DNA from: Hydractinia symbiolongicarpus
Taxonomy: Eukaryota > Cnidaria > Hydrozoa > Anthoathecata > Hydractiniidae
Assembly: GCF_029227915.1 (NCBI RefSeq)
Contig: NC_079875.1
Span: 2,852,001 to 2,916,000, forward strand
Direction: 5' to 3'
DNA length: 64,000 bases
Position 1 is the first letter of the stretch. The number at the start of each line of letters is the position of its first letter. A model generated the notes under the pieces. The model was not told the origin of the DNA and ran no database searches. It saw nothing but the letters and a program-made list of their open reading frames with translations. Shown here piece after piece: positions 34,231 through 47,966 of the stretch. The translations under genes were made by a program, and so were the position numbers.

Positions 34231-37213
34231 GATTGGTCCCACAGTAACAAATGACTTATTTATCTAAATTTTTAAATAAAGCGCTACCACAGCGCCAAGT
34301 GAAATCGCTGAGTTCCAGCAATCAAGTCTAGTTAAGAATAAAGTTATTTCTTGGAGTACACTTGCCTCATTTGTTACATTTACAAGGTCAAAGTCCAAAA
34401 TCAGTTCAATTAAGTCCCACTGTCAATGGTTTCACTGGTAAAGCGATGCAACCTAGTAATATCAGAAACATATCGCTAAATACATGTTGGTACCAATATG
34501 TGACACAACCGTTGAAACTCAAACGGACTGATACCGTTAGAAAGTCAATGAAATGTAGTTTTGGAAACTGTCTCTATTTTCTAAGCGAGCGCTAACGGCT
34601 AGGATTGGTCCCACAGTAACAAATGACTTATTTATCTAAATTGTTAAACAAAGCGCTGCCACAGCGCCCAGTGTAATCGCTGAGATACAGCAATCATGTC
34701 AAATTAAGAAGAATGTTATTTTTTAGAGTCCAATTGAGTCATTTACCTCATTTATAAAGTCAAAGTCCAAAATCAGTTCAATTAAGTCTCACAGTCAATC
34801 GTTTCACTGTTAAAAGCGGTGCAAGCTAGTAATGTCAGAAAAATATCGCTAAATACATGTTGGTACAAATATGTGACGCAAGCGTTGCACCTGAAACGGA
34901 CTCATACCGTTAAAAACTCAATGAAATTTAGTTTTGGAAACTGTCTCTATTTTCTCAGCGCGCGTTAACGACTAGGATTGGTTCCACAGTAACAAATGAC
35001 TTATTTATATAAATTTTTAAATGAAATGCTACCAAAGCGCCCAATGTAATCGCTGAGATACAGCAATCATGTCAAATTAAGAAGAATGTAACTTTTTAGA
35101 GTCCAATTGTGTCATTTATCTCATTTATAAAGTCAAAGTCCAAAATCAGTTCAATTAAGTCTCACAGTCAATCGTTTCACTGTTAAAAGCGATGCAAGCT
35201 AGTAATGTCAGAAAAATATCGCTAAATACATGTTGGTACGAATATGTGACGCAAGCGTTGTACCTGAAACGAACTGATACCGTTAGAAAGTCAATGAAAT
35301 TTAGTTTCGGAAACTGTCTCTATTTTCTCAGCGCGCGCTAACGGCTAGGGTTGGTCCCACAGTAACAAATGACTTATTTATCTAAATTTTTAAATGAAAT
35401 GCTACCACAGCGCCCAGTGTAATCGCTGAGATACAGCAATCATGTCAAATTAAGAAGAATGTAACTTTTTAGAGTCCAATTGTGTCATTTATCTCATTTA
35501 TAAAGTCAAAGTCCAAAATCAGTTCAATTAAGTCTCACAGTCAATGGTTTCACTGGTAAAAGCGATGCAACCTAGTAATATCAGAAACATATCGCTAAAT
35601 ACATGTTGGTACCAATATGTAACGCAACAGTTGTAGCTTTAACGGACTGATACCGTTAGAAATTCAATGAAATGTAGGTTATGTAACTGTGTCTTCTTCC
35701 CCAGCGCGCGCTAACGGCTAGGATTGGCCCCACAGTAAAAAATGACTTATTTATCTAAAGGTTTAAATAAAGCGCGACCACAGCGCCCAGTGTAATCGCT
35801 GAGTTCCAGCAATCAAGTCAAGTTAAGAATAAAGTTATTTCTTGGAGTACACTTGCCTCATTTGTTACACTCACAAGGTCAAAGTCCAAAATCAGTTCAA
35901 TTAAGTCCCACAGTCAATGGTTTCACTGGTAAAAGCAATGCAACCTAGTAATATCAGAAACATATCGCTAAATACATGTTGGTACCAATATGTGACGCAA
36001 CCGTTGAAACTCAAACAGACTGATACCGTTAGAAAGTCAATGAAATGTAGTTTTGGAAACCGTCTCTATTTTCTCAGCGCGCGCTAACAGCTAGGATTGG
36101 TCCCACAGTAACAAATGACTTATTTATCTAAATGTTTTAATGAAACTCTACCACAGCGCCCAGTGTAGTCGCTGAGATACAGCAATCATGTCAAATTAAG
36201 AAGAATGTTATTTTTTAGAGTCCAATTGTGTCATTTATCTCATTTATAAAGTCAAACTCCAAAATCAGTTCAATTAAGTCTCACAGTCAATGGTTTCACT
36301 GGTAAAAGCGATGCAACCTAGTAATATCAGAAACATATCGCTAAATACATGTTGGTACCAATATGTGACGCAACCGTAGAAACTCAAACGGACTGATACC
36401 GTTAGAAAGTCAATGAAATGTAGTTTTGGAAACCGTCTCTATTTTGTCAGCGCGCGCTAACAGCTAGGATTGGTCCCACAGTAACAAATGACCTATTTAT
36501 CTAAATTTTTTAATGAAACTCTACCACAGCGCCCAGTGTAGTCGCTGAGATACAGCAATCATGTCAAATTAAAAAGAATGTTATTTTTTAGAGTCCAATT
36601 GTGTCATTTATCTCATTTATAAAGTCAAACTCCAAAATCAGATCAATTAAGTCTTACAGTCAATCGTTTCACTGTTAAAAGCAGTGCAAGCTAGTAATGT
36701 CAGAAAAACATCGCTAAATACATGTTGGTACCAATATGTGACGCAACCGTTGAAACTCAAACGGGCTGATACCGTTAGACAGTCAATGAAATGTAGTTTT
36801 GGAAACTGTCTCTATTTTCTAAGCGAGCGCTAACGGCTAGGATTGGTCCCACTGTAACAAATCACTTATTTATCTAAATTGTTAAACAAAGCGCTGCCAC
36901 AGCGCCCAGTGTAATCGCTGAGTTCCAGCAATCAAGTGAAGTTAAGAATAAAGTTATTTCTTGGAGTACACTTGCCTCATTTGTTACATTCACAAGGTCA
37001 AAGTCCAAAATCACTTCAATTAAGTCCCACAGTCAATGGTTTCACTGGTAAAAGCGATGCAACCTAGTAATATCAGAAACATATCGCTAAATACATATTG
37101 GTACGAATATGAGACGCAAGCGTTGTACCTGAAACGGACTGATACCGTTAGAAAGTCAATGAAATGTAGTTTTGGAAACTGTCTCTATTTTCTCACCGCG
37201 CGCTGACGGCTAG
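34231..37213 (+). repeat. Block IV: complete eight-monomer unit i-j-k-l-m-n-o-p (2,983 bp)
   Basis: Starts: i 34231, j 34603, k 34976, l 35349, m 35722, n 36095, o 36468, p 36841. Markers: i GCGCCAAGTGAAATCG; j AAATTGTTAAACAAAGCG with GCGAGCGCTAACGG before it; k GGTTCCACAGTAAC and TTATATAAATT; l GGGTTGGTCCC; m TAAAGGTTTAAATAAAGCG; n AAATGTTTTAATG; o ATGACCTATTTATC; p CCCACTGTAACAAATCAC. It has the same number of monomers as the Block I unit, but the types differ. The i monomer is 372 bp owing to a one-base loss (GGTAAAGCG at about 34440). Confidence 0.85.
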
Positions 37214-40200
37214 GATTGGTCCCACAGAAAGAAATGTCTTATTTATCTAAACTTTTAAATAAAGCGCTACCACAGCGCCCAGTGTAATCGCTGAGTTCCA
37301 GCAATTAATTCAAGTTAAGAATAAAGGTATTTCTTGGAGTACACTTGTCACATTTGTTACATTCACAAGGTCAAAGTCCTAAATCAGTTCAATTAAGTCT
37401 CACAGTCAATCGTTTCACTGTTAAAAGCGGTGCAAGCTAGTAATGTCAGAAAAACATCGCTAAGTACATGTTGGTACGAAATTGTGACGCAAGCGTTGTA
37501 CCTGAAACGGACTGATACCGTTAGAAAGTCAATGAAATGTAGTTTTGGAAACTGTCTCTATTTTCACGGGGCGCGATAACGGCTAGGATTTGTCTCACAA
37601 TAAGAAATGACTTGTTTATCTAAATTTTTAAATAAAGCGTTACCACAGCGCCCAGTGTAATCGCTGAGTTCCAGCAATCAAGTCAAGTTAAGAATAAAGT
37701 TATTTCTTGGAGTACACTTGCCTCATTTGTTACATTCACAAGGTCAAAGTCCAAAATCAGTTCAATTAAGTCCCACAGTCAATGGTTTCACTGGTAAAAG
37801 CGATGCAACCTAGTAATATCAGAAACATATCGCTAAATACATGTTAGTACCAATATGTGACGCAACCATTGAAACTCGAACGGACTGATACCGTTAGAAA
37901 GTCCATGAAATGTATTTTTTAAATCTGTCTGAATTTCTTCAGCGCGCGCTAACTGCTAGGATTGCTCCCACAGTACAAATTGACTTAATTATCTAAATTT
38001 TTAAACAAAGCGCTGCTACAGCGCCCTGTGCAACTGCTGAGTTCCAGTAATCAAGTCAAATTAAGAAGAATGTTATTTTTTGGAGTCCAATTGTGTCATT
38101 TATCTCATTTATAAAGACAATGTGCAAAATCAGTTCAATTAAGTCCCACAGTCAATCTCTTCACGGTTAAAAGCGACGCAAGCTATTAATGTCAGAAAAA
38201 TATCGCTAAATACATATTGGTACGAATATGTGACGGAACCATTGTAGCTTAAACGGACTGATACCGTTAGAAATTCAATGAAATGTAGTTTATGTAACTG
38301 TGTCTTTTTCCCCAGCGCGCGCTGACGGCTAGGATTGGTCCCACAGAAAAAAATGACTTATTTATCTAAACTTTTAAATAAAGCGCTACCACAGCGCCCA
38401 GTGTAATCGCTGAGTTCCAGCAATCAAGTCCAGTTAAGAATAAAGTTATTTCTTGGAGTACACTTGCCACATTTGTTACATTCACAAGGTCAAAGTCCTA
38501 AATCATTTCAATTAAGTCTCACAGTCAATCATTTCACTGTTAAAAGCGATGCAAGCTAGTAATGTCTGAAAAATATCGCTAAATACATGTTGGTACGAAT
38601 ATGAGACGCAGGCGTTGTACCTGAAACGAACTGATACCTTTAGAAAGTCAATGAAATGTAGTTTTGGAAACTGTCTCTATTTTCTCAGCGCGCGCTAACG
38701 GCTAGGATTGGTCCCACAGTAACAAATGACCTTTTTATCTAAATTTTGAAATGAAACTGTATCACAGCGCCCAGTGTAATCGCTGAGATACAGCAATCAT
38801 GTCACATTAAGAAGAATGTTATTTTTTAGAGTCCAATTGTGTCATTTATCTCATTTATAAAGTCAAAGTCCAAAATCAGTTCAATTAAGTCTCACAGTCA
38901 ATCGTTTCACTGTTAAAAGCGATGCAAGCTAGTAATGTCAGAAAAATATCGCTAAATACATGTTGGTACGAATATGAGACGCAGGCGTTGTACCTGAAAC
39001 GAACTGATACCGTTAGAAAGTCAATGAAATGTAGTTTTGGAAACTGTCTCTATTTTCTCAGCGCGCGCTAACGGCTAGGATTGGTCCCACAGTAACAAAT
39101 GACCTTTTTTATCTAAATTTTGAAATGAAACTGTACCACAGCGCCCAGTGTAATCGCTGAGATACAGCAATCATGTCACATTAAGAAGAATGTTATTTTT
39201 TAGAGTCCAATTGTGTCATTTATCTCATTTATAAAGTCAAAGTTCAAAATCAGTTCAATTAAGTCTCACAGTCAATCGTTTCACTGTTAAAAGCGATGCA
39301 AGCTAGTAATGTCAGAAAAATATCGCCAAATACATGTTGGTACGAATATGAGACGCAAGCGTTGTACCTGAAACGAACTAATACCGTTAGAAAGTCAATG
39401 AAATGTAGTTTTGCAAACTGTCTCTATTTTCTCAGTGCGCGGTAACGGCTAGTATTGGTCCCACAGTAACAAATGACTTATTTATCTAAATTTTTAAATG
39501 AAACTCTACCACTGCGCCCAGTGTAATCGCTGAGATACAGCAATCATGTCAAGTTAAGAAGAATGTTATTTTTTAGAGTCCAATTGTGTCATTTATCTCA
39601 TTTATAAAGTCAAAGTCCAAAATCAGTTCAATTAAGTCCCACAGTCAATGGTTTCACTGGTAAAAGCGATGCAACCTAGTAATATCAGAAACATATCGCT
39701 AAATACATGTTAGTACCAATATGTGACGCAACCATTGAAACTCGAACGGACTGATACCGTTAGAAAGTCCATGAAATGTATTTTTTAAATCTGTCTGAAT
39801 TTCTTCAGCGCGCGCTAACTGCTAGGATTGCTCCCACAGTACAAATTGACTTAATTATCTAAATTTTTAAACAAAGCGCTGCTACAGCGCCCTGTGCAAC
39901 TGCTGAGTTCCAGTAATCAAGTCAAATTAAGAAGAATGTTATTTTTTGGAGTCCAATTGTGTCATTTATCTCATTTATAAAGACAATGTGCAAAATCAGT
40001 TCAATTAAGTCCCACAGTCAATCTCTTCACGGTTAAAAGCGACGCAAGCTATTAATGTCAGAAAAATATCGCTAAATACATGTTGGTACGAATATGTGAC
40101 GGAACCATTGTAGCTTAAACGGACTGATACCGTTAGAAATTCAATGAAATGTAGTTTATGTAACTGTGTCTTTTTCCCCAGCGCGCGCTGACGGCTAGGA

Positions 40201-41318
40201 TTGGTCCCACAGAAAAAAATGACTTATTTATCTAAACTTTTAAATAAAGCGCTACCACAGCGCCCTATGCAATTGCTGAGTTCCAGTAATCAAGTCAAAT
40301 TAAGAAGAATGTTATTTTTTGGAGTCAAATTGTGTCATTTATCTCATTTATAAAGACAATGTGCAAAATCAGTTCAATTAAGTCCCACAGTCAATCTCTT
40401 CACGGTTAAAAGCGACGCAAGCTATTAATGTCATAAAAATATCGCTAAATACATGTTGGTACGAATATGAGACGCAGGCGTTGTACCTGAAACGAACTGA
40501 TACCGTTAGAAAGTCAATGAAATGTAGTTTTGGAAACTGTCTCTATTTTCTCAGCGCGCGCTAACGGCTAGGATTGGTCCCACAGTAACAAATGACCTTT
40601 TTTATCTAAATTTTGAAATGAAACTGTACCACAGCGCCCAGTGTAATCGCTGAGATACAGCAATCATGTCACATTAAGAAGAATGTTATTTTTTAGAGTC
40701 CAATTGTGTCATTTATCTTATTTATAAAGTCAAAGTTCAAAATCAGTTCAATTAAGTCTCACAGTCAATCGTTTCACTGTTAAAAGCGATGCAAGCTAGT
40801 AATGTCAGAAAAATATCGCCAAATACATGTTGGTACGAATATGAGACGCAAGCGTTGTACCTGAAACGAACTGATACCGTTAGAAAGTCAATGAAATGTA
40901 GTTTTGCAAACTGTCTCTATTTTCTCAGCGCGCGGTAACGGCTAGTATTGGTCCCACAGTAACACATGACTTATTTATCTAAATTTTTAAATGAAACTCT
41001 ACCACTGCGCCCAGTGTAATCGCTGAGATACAGCAATCATGTCAAGTTAAGAATAAAGTTATTTCTTGGAGTACACTTGCCTCATTTGTTACATTCACAG
41101 GGTCAAAGTCCAAAATCAGTTCAATTAAGTCCCACAGTCAATGGTTTCACTGGTAAAAGCGATGCAACCTAGTAATATCAGAAACATATCGCTAAATACA
41201 TGTTGGTACCAATATGTGACGCAACCATTGAAACTCGAACGGACTGATACCGTTAGAAAGTCAATGAAATGTAGTTTTGGAAACCGTCTGTATTTTCTCA
41301 GCGCGCGCTAACGGCTAG
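37214..41318 (+). repeat. Eleven-monomer return of Block II/III types inside Block IV
   Basis: Starts: V 37214, Z 37587, U 37960, V 38333, X 38706, X 39079, Y 39453, U 39826, V/U 40199, X 40572, Y/i 40946. V-Z at 37214 matches 32365-33110 at offset 4,849 bp. X-Y-U at 39079 matches 33111-34230 at offset 5,968 bp. U-V-X is repeated internally at offset 1,866 bp (37960 and 39826). U here carries GATTGCTCCCAC, shared with 33858. It separates the two i-p copies of Block IV and indicates that larger segments containing both families were amplified together. Confidence 0.8.
40199..40571 (+). repeat. Chimeric monomer V to U
   Basis: It begins as V (CACAGAAAAAAATG, AAATAAAGCGC). At about 40265 it changes to U-like sequence (GCGCCCTATGCAATTGCTG, CCAGTAATCAAGTC). 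It therefore has the common rather than the alternative box. The matching monomer at 38333 remains V throughout. Confidence 0.75.
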
Positions 41319-43556
41319 GATTGGTCCCACAGTAACAAGTGACTTATTTATCTAAATTTTTAAATAAAGCGCTACCACAGCGCCAAGTGAAATCGCTGAG
41401 TTCCAGCAATCAAGTCAAGTTAAGAATAAAGTTATTTCTTGGAGTACACTTGCCTCATTTGTTACATTTACAAGGTCAAAGTCCAAAATCAGTTCAATTA
41501 AGTCCCACTGTCAATGGTTTCACTGGTAAAAGCGATGCAACCTAGTAATATCAGAAACATATCGCTAAATACATGTTGGTACCAATATGTGACACAACCG
41601 TTGAAACTCAAACGGACTGATACCGTTAGAAAGTCAATGAAATGTAGTTTTGGAAACTGTCTCTATTTTCTAAGCGAGCGCTAACGGCTAGGATTGGTCC
41701 CACAGTAACAAATGACTTATTTATCTAAATTGTTAAACAAAGCGCTGCCACAGCGCCCAATGTAATCGCTGAGATACAGCAATCATGTCAAATTAAGAAG
41801 AATGTTATTTTTTAGAGTCCAATTGAGTCATTTACCTCATTTATAAAGTCAAAGTCCAAAATCAGTTCAATTAAGTCTCACAGTCAATCGTTTCACTGTT
41901 AAAAGCGGTGCAAGCTAGTAATGTCAGAAAAATATCGCTAAATACATGTTGGTACAAATATGTGACGCAAGCGTTGTACCTGAAACGGACTCATACCGTT
42001 AGAAACTCAATGAAATTTAGTTTTGGAAACTGTCTCTATTTTCTCAGCGCGCGTTAACGGCTAGGATTGGTTCCACAGTAACAAATGACTTATTTATATA
42101 AATTTTTAAATGAAATGCTACCACAGCGCCCAATGTAATCGCTGAGATACAGCAATCATGTCAAATTAAGAAGAATGTAACTTTTTAGAGTCCAATTGTG
42201 TCATTTATCTCATTTATAAAGTCAAAGTCCAAAATCAGTTCAATTAAGTCTCACAGTCAATCGTTTCACTGTTAAAAGCGATGCAAGCTAGTAATGTCAG
42301 AAAAATATCGCTAAATACATGTTGGTACGAATATGTGACGCAAGCGTTGTACCTGAAACGGACTGATACCGTTAGAAAGTCAATGAAATTTAGTTTCAGA
42401 AACTGTCTCTATTTTCTCAGCGCGCGCTAACGGCTAGGGTTGGTCCCACAGTAACAAATGACTTATTTATCTAAATTTTTAAATGAAATGCTACCACAGC
42501 GCCCAGTGTAATCGCTGAGATACAGCAATCATGTCAAATTAAGAAGAATGTAACTTTTTAGAGTCCAATTGTGTCATTTATCTCATTTATAAAGTCAAAG
42601 TCCAAAATCAGTTCAATTAAGTCTCACAGTCAATGGTTTCACTGGTAAAAGCGATGCAACCTAGTAATATCAGAAACATATCGCTAAATACATGTTGGTA
42701 CCAATATGTGACGCAACCGTAGAAACTCAAACGGACTGATACCGTTAGAAAGTCAATGAAATGTAGTTTTGGAAACCGTCTCTATTTTGTCAGCGCGCGC
42801 TAACAGCTAGGATTGGTCCCACAGTAACAAATGACCTATTTATCTAAATTTTTTAATGAAACTCTACCACAGCGCCCAGTGTAGTCGCTGAGATACAGCA
42901 ATCATGTCAAATTAAAAAGAATGTTATTTTTTAGAGTCCAATTGTGTCATTTATCTCATTTATAAAGTCAAACTCCAAAATCAGATCAATTAAGTCTCAC
43001 AGTCAATCGTTTCACTGTTAAAAGCGGTGCAAGCTAGTAATGTCAGAAAAACATCGCTAAATACATGTTGGTACCAATATGTGACGCAACCGTTGAAACT
43101 CAAACGGGCTGATACCGTTAGACAGTCAATGAAATGTAGTTTTGGAAACTGTCTCTATTTTCTAAGCGAGCGCTAACGGCTAGGATTGGTCCCACTGTAA
43201 CAAATCACTTATTTATCTAAATTGTTAAACAAAGCGCTGCCACAGCGCCCAGTGTAATCGCTGAGTTCCAGCAATCAAGTGAAGTTAAGAATAAAGTTAT
43301 TTCTTGGAGTACACTTGCCTCATTTGTTACATTCACAAGGTCAAAGTCCAAAATCACTTCAATTAAGTCCCACAGTCATTGGTTTCACTGGTAAAAGCGA
43401 TGCAACCTAGTAATATCAGAAACATATCGCTAAATACATATTGGTACGAATATGAGACGCAAGCGTTGTACCTGAAACGGACTGATACCGTTAGAAAGTC
43501 AATGAAATGTAGTTTTGGAAACTGTCTCTATTTTCTCACCGCGCGCTAACGGCTAG
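41319..43556 (+). repeat. Block IV second copy, six monomers i-j-k-l-o-p (m and n absent)
   Basis: Starts 41319, 41692, 42065, 42438, 42811 and 43184 match i, j, k, l, o, p of the first copy. The first four are at offset 7,088-7,089 bp, the last two at 6,343 bp. The difference is 746 bp, exactly two monomers. The l monomer's end switches to the n end (ACGCAACCGTAGAAAC, seen at 36370 and 42711), which places the deletion edge near 42700. The left edge of shared sequence is about 41043 (33955 in the first copy). Confidence 0.85.
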
Positions 43557-46500
43557 GATTGGTCCCACAGTAACAAATGACTTATTTATCTAAATTTTTA
43601 AATGAAACGCTACCACAGCACCCAGTGTAATCGCGGAGATACAGCAATCATGTCAAATTAAGAAGAATGTTATTTTTTAGAGTCCAATTGTGTCATTTAT
43701 CTCATTTATAAATTCAAAGTCCACAATCAGTTCAATTAAGTCTCAGAGTCAATCGTTTCACTGTTAAAAGCGATACAAGGAAGTAATGTCAGAAAAATAT
43801 CGCTAAATACATGTATGTACGAATATGAGACGCAAGCATTGTACTTGAAACGGACTGATACCGTTAGAAAGTCAATGAAATGTAGTTTTGGAAACTGTAT
43901 CTCTTTTATAGGCGCGCACTAACGGCTAGGATTGGTCCCACAGTAACAAATGACTTATTTATCTAAATTTTTAAATGAATTGCTACCACAACGCCAATGT
44001 AATCGCTGAGATACAGCAATCATGTCAAATTAAGAAGAATGTTATTTTCTGGAGTCAAATTGTGTCATTTATCTCATTTATAAAGTCAAACTCCAAAATC
44101 AGTTCAATTAAGTCTCACAGTCAATCGTTTCACTGTTAAAAGCGGTGCAAGCTAGTAATGTCAGAAAAACATCGCTAAATACATGTTGGTACGAATATGT
44201 GGCGCAAGCGTTGTTCCTGAAACGGACTGATACCGTTAGAAACTCAATGAAATGTAGTTTTTGAAACTGTCTCTATTTTCACGGGGCGCGCTAACGGCTA
44301 GGATTTGTCTCACGATAAGAAATGACTTATTTATCTAAAGGTTTAAATAAAGCGCGACCACAGCGCCCAGTGTAATCGCTGAGTTCCAGCAATCAAGTCA
44401 AGTTAAGAATAAAGTTATTTCTTGGAGTACACTTGCCTAATTTGTTACACTCACAAGGTCAAAGTCCAAAATCAGTTCAATTAAGTCCCACAGTCAATGG
44501 TTTCACTGGTAAAAGCGATGCAACCTAGTAATATCAGAAACATATCGCTAAATACATGTTGGTACCAATATGTGACGCAACCGTTGAAACTCAAACAGAC
44601 TGATACCGTTAGAAAGTCAATGAAATGTAGTTTTGGAAACCGTCTCTATTTTCTCAGCGCGCGCTAACGGCTAGGGTTGGTCCCACAGTAACAAATGACT
44701 TATTTATCTAAATTTTTAAATGAAATGCTACCACAGCGCCCAGTGTAATCGCTGAGATACAGCAATCATGTCAAATTAAGAAGAATGTTATTTTTTAGAG
44801 TCCAATTGTGTCATTTATCTCATTTATAAAGTCAAACTCCAAAATCAGTTCCATTAAGTCTCACAGCCAATGGTTTCACTGGTAAAAGCGATGCAACCTA
44901 GTAATATCAGAAACATATCGCTAAATACATGTTGGTACCAATATGTGACGCAACCGTAGAAACTCAAACGGACTGATACCGTTAGAAAGTCAATGAAATG
45001 TAGTTTTGGAAACCGTCTCTATTTTCTCAGCGCGCGCTAACAGCTAGGATTGGTCCCACAGTAACAAATGACCTATTTATCTAAATTTTTTAATGAAACT
45101 CTACCACAGCGCCCAGTGTAGTCGCTGAGATACAGCAATCATGTCAAATTAAAAAGAATGTTATTTTTTAGAGTCCAATTGTGTCATTTATCTCATTTAT
45201 ACAGTCAAACTCCAAAATCAGATCAATTAAGTCTCACAGTCAATCGTTTTACTGTTAAAAGCGGTGCAAGCTAGTAATGTCAGAAAAACATCGCTAAATA
45301 CATGTTGGTACCAATATGTGACGCAACCGTTGAAACTCAAACGGGCTGATACCGTTAGACAGTCAATGAAATGTAGTTTTGGAAACTGTCTCTATTTTCT
45401 AAGCGAGAGCTAACGGCTAGGATTGGTCCCACTGTAACAAATCACTTATTTATCTAAATTGTTAAACAAAGCGCTGCCACAGCGCCCAGTGTAATCGCTG
45501 AGATACAGCAATCATGTCAAATTAAGAAGAATGTTATTTTTTAGAGTCCAATTGTGTCATTTATCTCATTTATAAAGTCAAACTCCAAAATCAGTTCAAT
45601 TAAGTCTCACAGTCAATCGTTTCACTGTTAAAAGCGGTGCAAGCTAATAGTGTCAGAAAAACATCGCAAAATACATGTTGGTACGAATATGTGGCGCAAG
45701 CGTTGTACCTGAAACGGACTGATACCGTTAGAAAGTCAATGAAATTTAGTTTTGGAAACTGTCTCTATTTTCACGGGGCGCGCTAACGGCTAGGATTTGT
45801 CTCACAATAAGAAATGACTTATTTATCTAAATTTTTAAATAAAGCGTTACCACAGCGCCCAGTGTAATCGCTGAGTTCCAGCAATCAAGTGAAGTTAAGA
45901 ATAAAGTTATTTCTTGGAGTACACTTGCCTGATTTGTTACATTCACAAGGTCAAAGTCCAAAATCACTTCAATTAAGTCCCACAGTCAATGGTTTCACTG
46001 GTAAAAGCGATGCAACCTAGTAATATCAGAAACATATCGCTAAATACATATTGGTACGAATATGAGACGCAAGCGTTGTACCTGAAATGGACTGATACCG
46101 TTAGAAAGTCAATGAAATGTAGTTTTGGAAAATGTCTCTATTTTCTCACCGCACGCTAACGGCTAGGATTGGTCCCACAGTAACAAATGACTTATTTATC
46201 TAAATTTTTAAATGAAACGCTACCACAGCACCCAGTGTAATCGCGGAGATACAGCAATCATGTCAAATTAAGAAGAATGTTATTTTTTAGAGTCCAATTG
46301 TGTCATTTATCTCATTTATAAATTCAAAGTGCACAATCGGTTTAATTAAGTCTCAGAGTCAATCGTTTCACTGTTAAAAGCGATACAAGCAAGTAATGTC
46401 AGGAAAATATCGCTAAATACATGAATGTACGAATATGAGACGCAAGCATTGTACTTGAAACGGACTGATACCGTTAGAAAGTCAATGAAATGTAGTTTTG

Positions 46501-46912
46501 GAAACTGTCTCTATTTTCTCAGCGCTCGCTAACGGCTAGGATTGGTCCCACAGTAACAAATGACTTATTTATCTAAATTTTTAAATGAATTGCTACAACA
46601 GCGCCCAGTGTAATCGCTGAGATACAGCAATCATGTCAAATTAAGAAGAATGTTAATTTTTAGAGTACAATTGTGTCATTTATCTCATTTATAAGGCCAA
46701 TGTCCAAAATCAGTTCAATTAAGTCCCACATTCAATCGCTTCACGGTTAAAAGCGTTGCAACCTAGTAATGTCAGAAGAACATTGCTTAATACATGTTGG
46801 TACGAATATGTGACGCAACCGTGGTTACTCAAACGGACTGATATCGTTAGAAAGTCCATGAAATGTAGTTTTTAAATCTGTCTCTATTTCTTCAGCGGGC
46901 GCTAACGGCTAG
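43557..46912 (+). repeat. Block IV tail: q r m l/n o p z q r
   Basis: Starts: q 43557, r 43930, m 44302, l/n 44675, o 45048, p 45421, z 45794, q 46167, r 46540. q carries AATCGCGGAGATAC and is followed by a type r end (GATACAAG, TACATGTATG or TACATGAATG). The q-r pair recurs at offset 2,610 bp. The monomer at 44302 starts like Z (GATTTGTCTCAC) and continues as m. The one at 44675 starts like l (GGGTTGG) and ends like n. After about 46740 the sequence becomes Block V. Confidence 0.8.
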
Positions 46913-47284
46913 GATTGGTCCCACAGTACAAATTGACTTAATTATCTAAATTTTTAAACAAAGCGCTGCCACAGCGCCCTGTGTAACTGCTAAGTTCCAG
47001 TAATCAAGTCAAATTAGGAAGAATGTTATTTTTTGGAATGCAATTGTGTCATTTATCTCATTTATAAAGTCAATGTGCAAAAACCGTTCAATTAAGTCCC
47101 ACAGTCAAAATCTTCACTGTTAAAAGCGATGCAAGCTAGTAATGTCAGAAAATATCGCTAAATACATGTTGGTACCAATGTGTGACGCAACCATTGTAGC
47201 TTAAAGGGACTGATACAGTTAGAAATTCAATGAAATGTAGTTTTGGAAACTGTCTCTCTTTTATAGGCGCGCGCTAACGGCTAG

Positions 47285-47594
47285 GATTGGTCCCACAGTA
47301 AAAAATGGCTTATTTATCTAAATTTTTATTTAAAGCGCTACCACAGCGCCCAGTGTAATCGCTGAGTTCCAGCAATCAAGTCAAATTAAGAAGAATGTTA
47401 CCTTTTAGAGTCCAATTGTGTCATTTATCTCATTTATAAAGTCAAAGTCCACAACCAGTTCAATTAAGTCTCACAGTCAATCGTTTCACTGTTAAAAGCG
47501 ATCCAAGCTAGTAATGTCAGAAGAATCGTTAGAAAGTCCATGAAATGTAGTTTTGAAATCTGTCTCTATTTCTTCAGCGGCCGCTAACGGCTAG
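47285..47594 (+). repeat. Truncated 310 bp monomer (63 bp deletion)
   Basis: It begins as f (AAAAAATGGCTTATT). At 47525/47526 it reads CAGAAGAATCGTTAGAAAG. The intact relative near 53356-53440 has 63 more bases between CAGAAGAA and TCGTTAG. The lost part includes CATGTTGGTACG and the AACGG half of the dyad. Copy 2 has a full-length f at 53867 instead. Copy 1 also has an additional a-type monomer (47595) after it, which accounts for the 310 bp difference between the copies. Confidence 0.88.
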
Positions 47595-47966
47595 GATTGG
47601 TTCCACAGTACAAATTGACTTAATTATCTAAATTTTTAAACAAAGCGCTGCCACAGCGCCCTGTGTAACTGCTAAGTTCCAGTAATCAAGTCAAATTAGG
47701 AAGAATGTTATTTTTTGGAATCCAATTGTGTCATTTATCTCATTTATAAAGTCAATGTGCAAAAACCGTTCAATTAAGTCCCACAGTCAAAATCTTCACT
47801 GTTAAAAGCGATGCAAGCTAGTAATGTCAGAAAAATATCGCTAAATACATGTTGGTACGAATATGTGACGCAGCCGTTTTAACTCAAACGGATTGATACC
47901 GATAGAAATTTATAGAAATGTAATTTTTGAAACAGTCTCTATTTCTTCACGCGCGCTAACGGCTAG

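Noticed and set aside
34362-34595. 77-codon open frame in monomer i
   Set aside because: TTG start. It is open because of a one-base loss near 34440; the duplicate at 41450 has the other reading and stops elsewhere. A satellite by-product.
36750-36770. CENP-B-box-like end AAACGGG in p-type monomers
   Set aside because: The right half fits the mammalian box but the required TTCG at the correct spacing is missing. Most monomers read ACGGA, so the match is only partial.
41339-41545. 68-codon open frame
   Set aside because: GTG start created by one base change (AACAAGTGAC for AACAAATGAC). It lies wholly inside the repeat.
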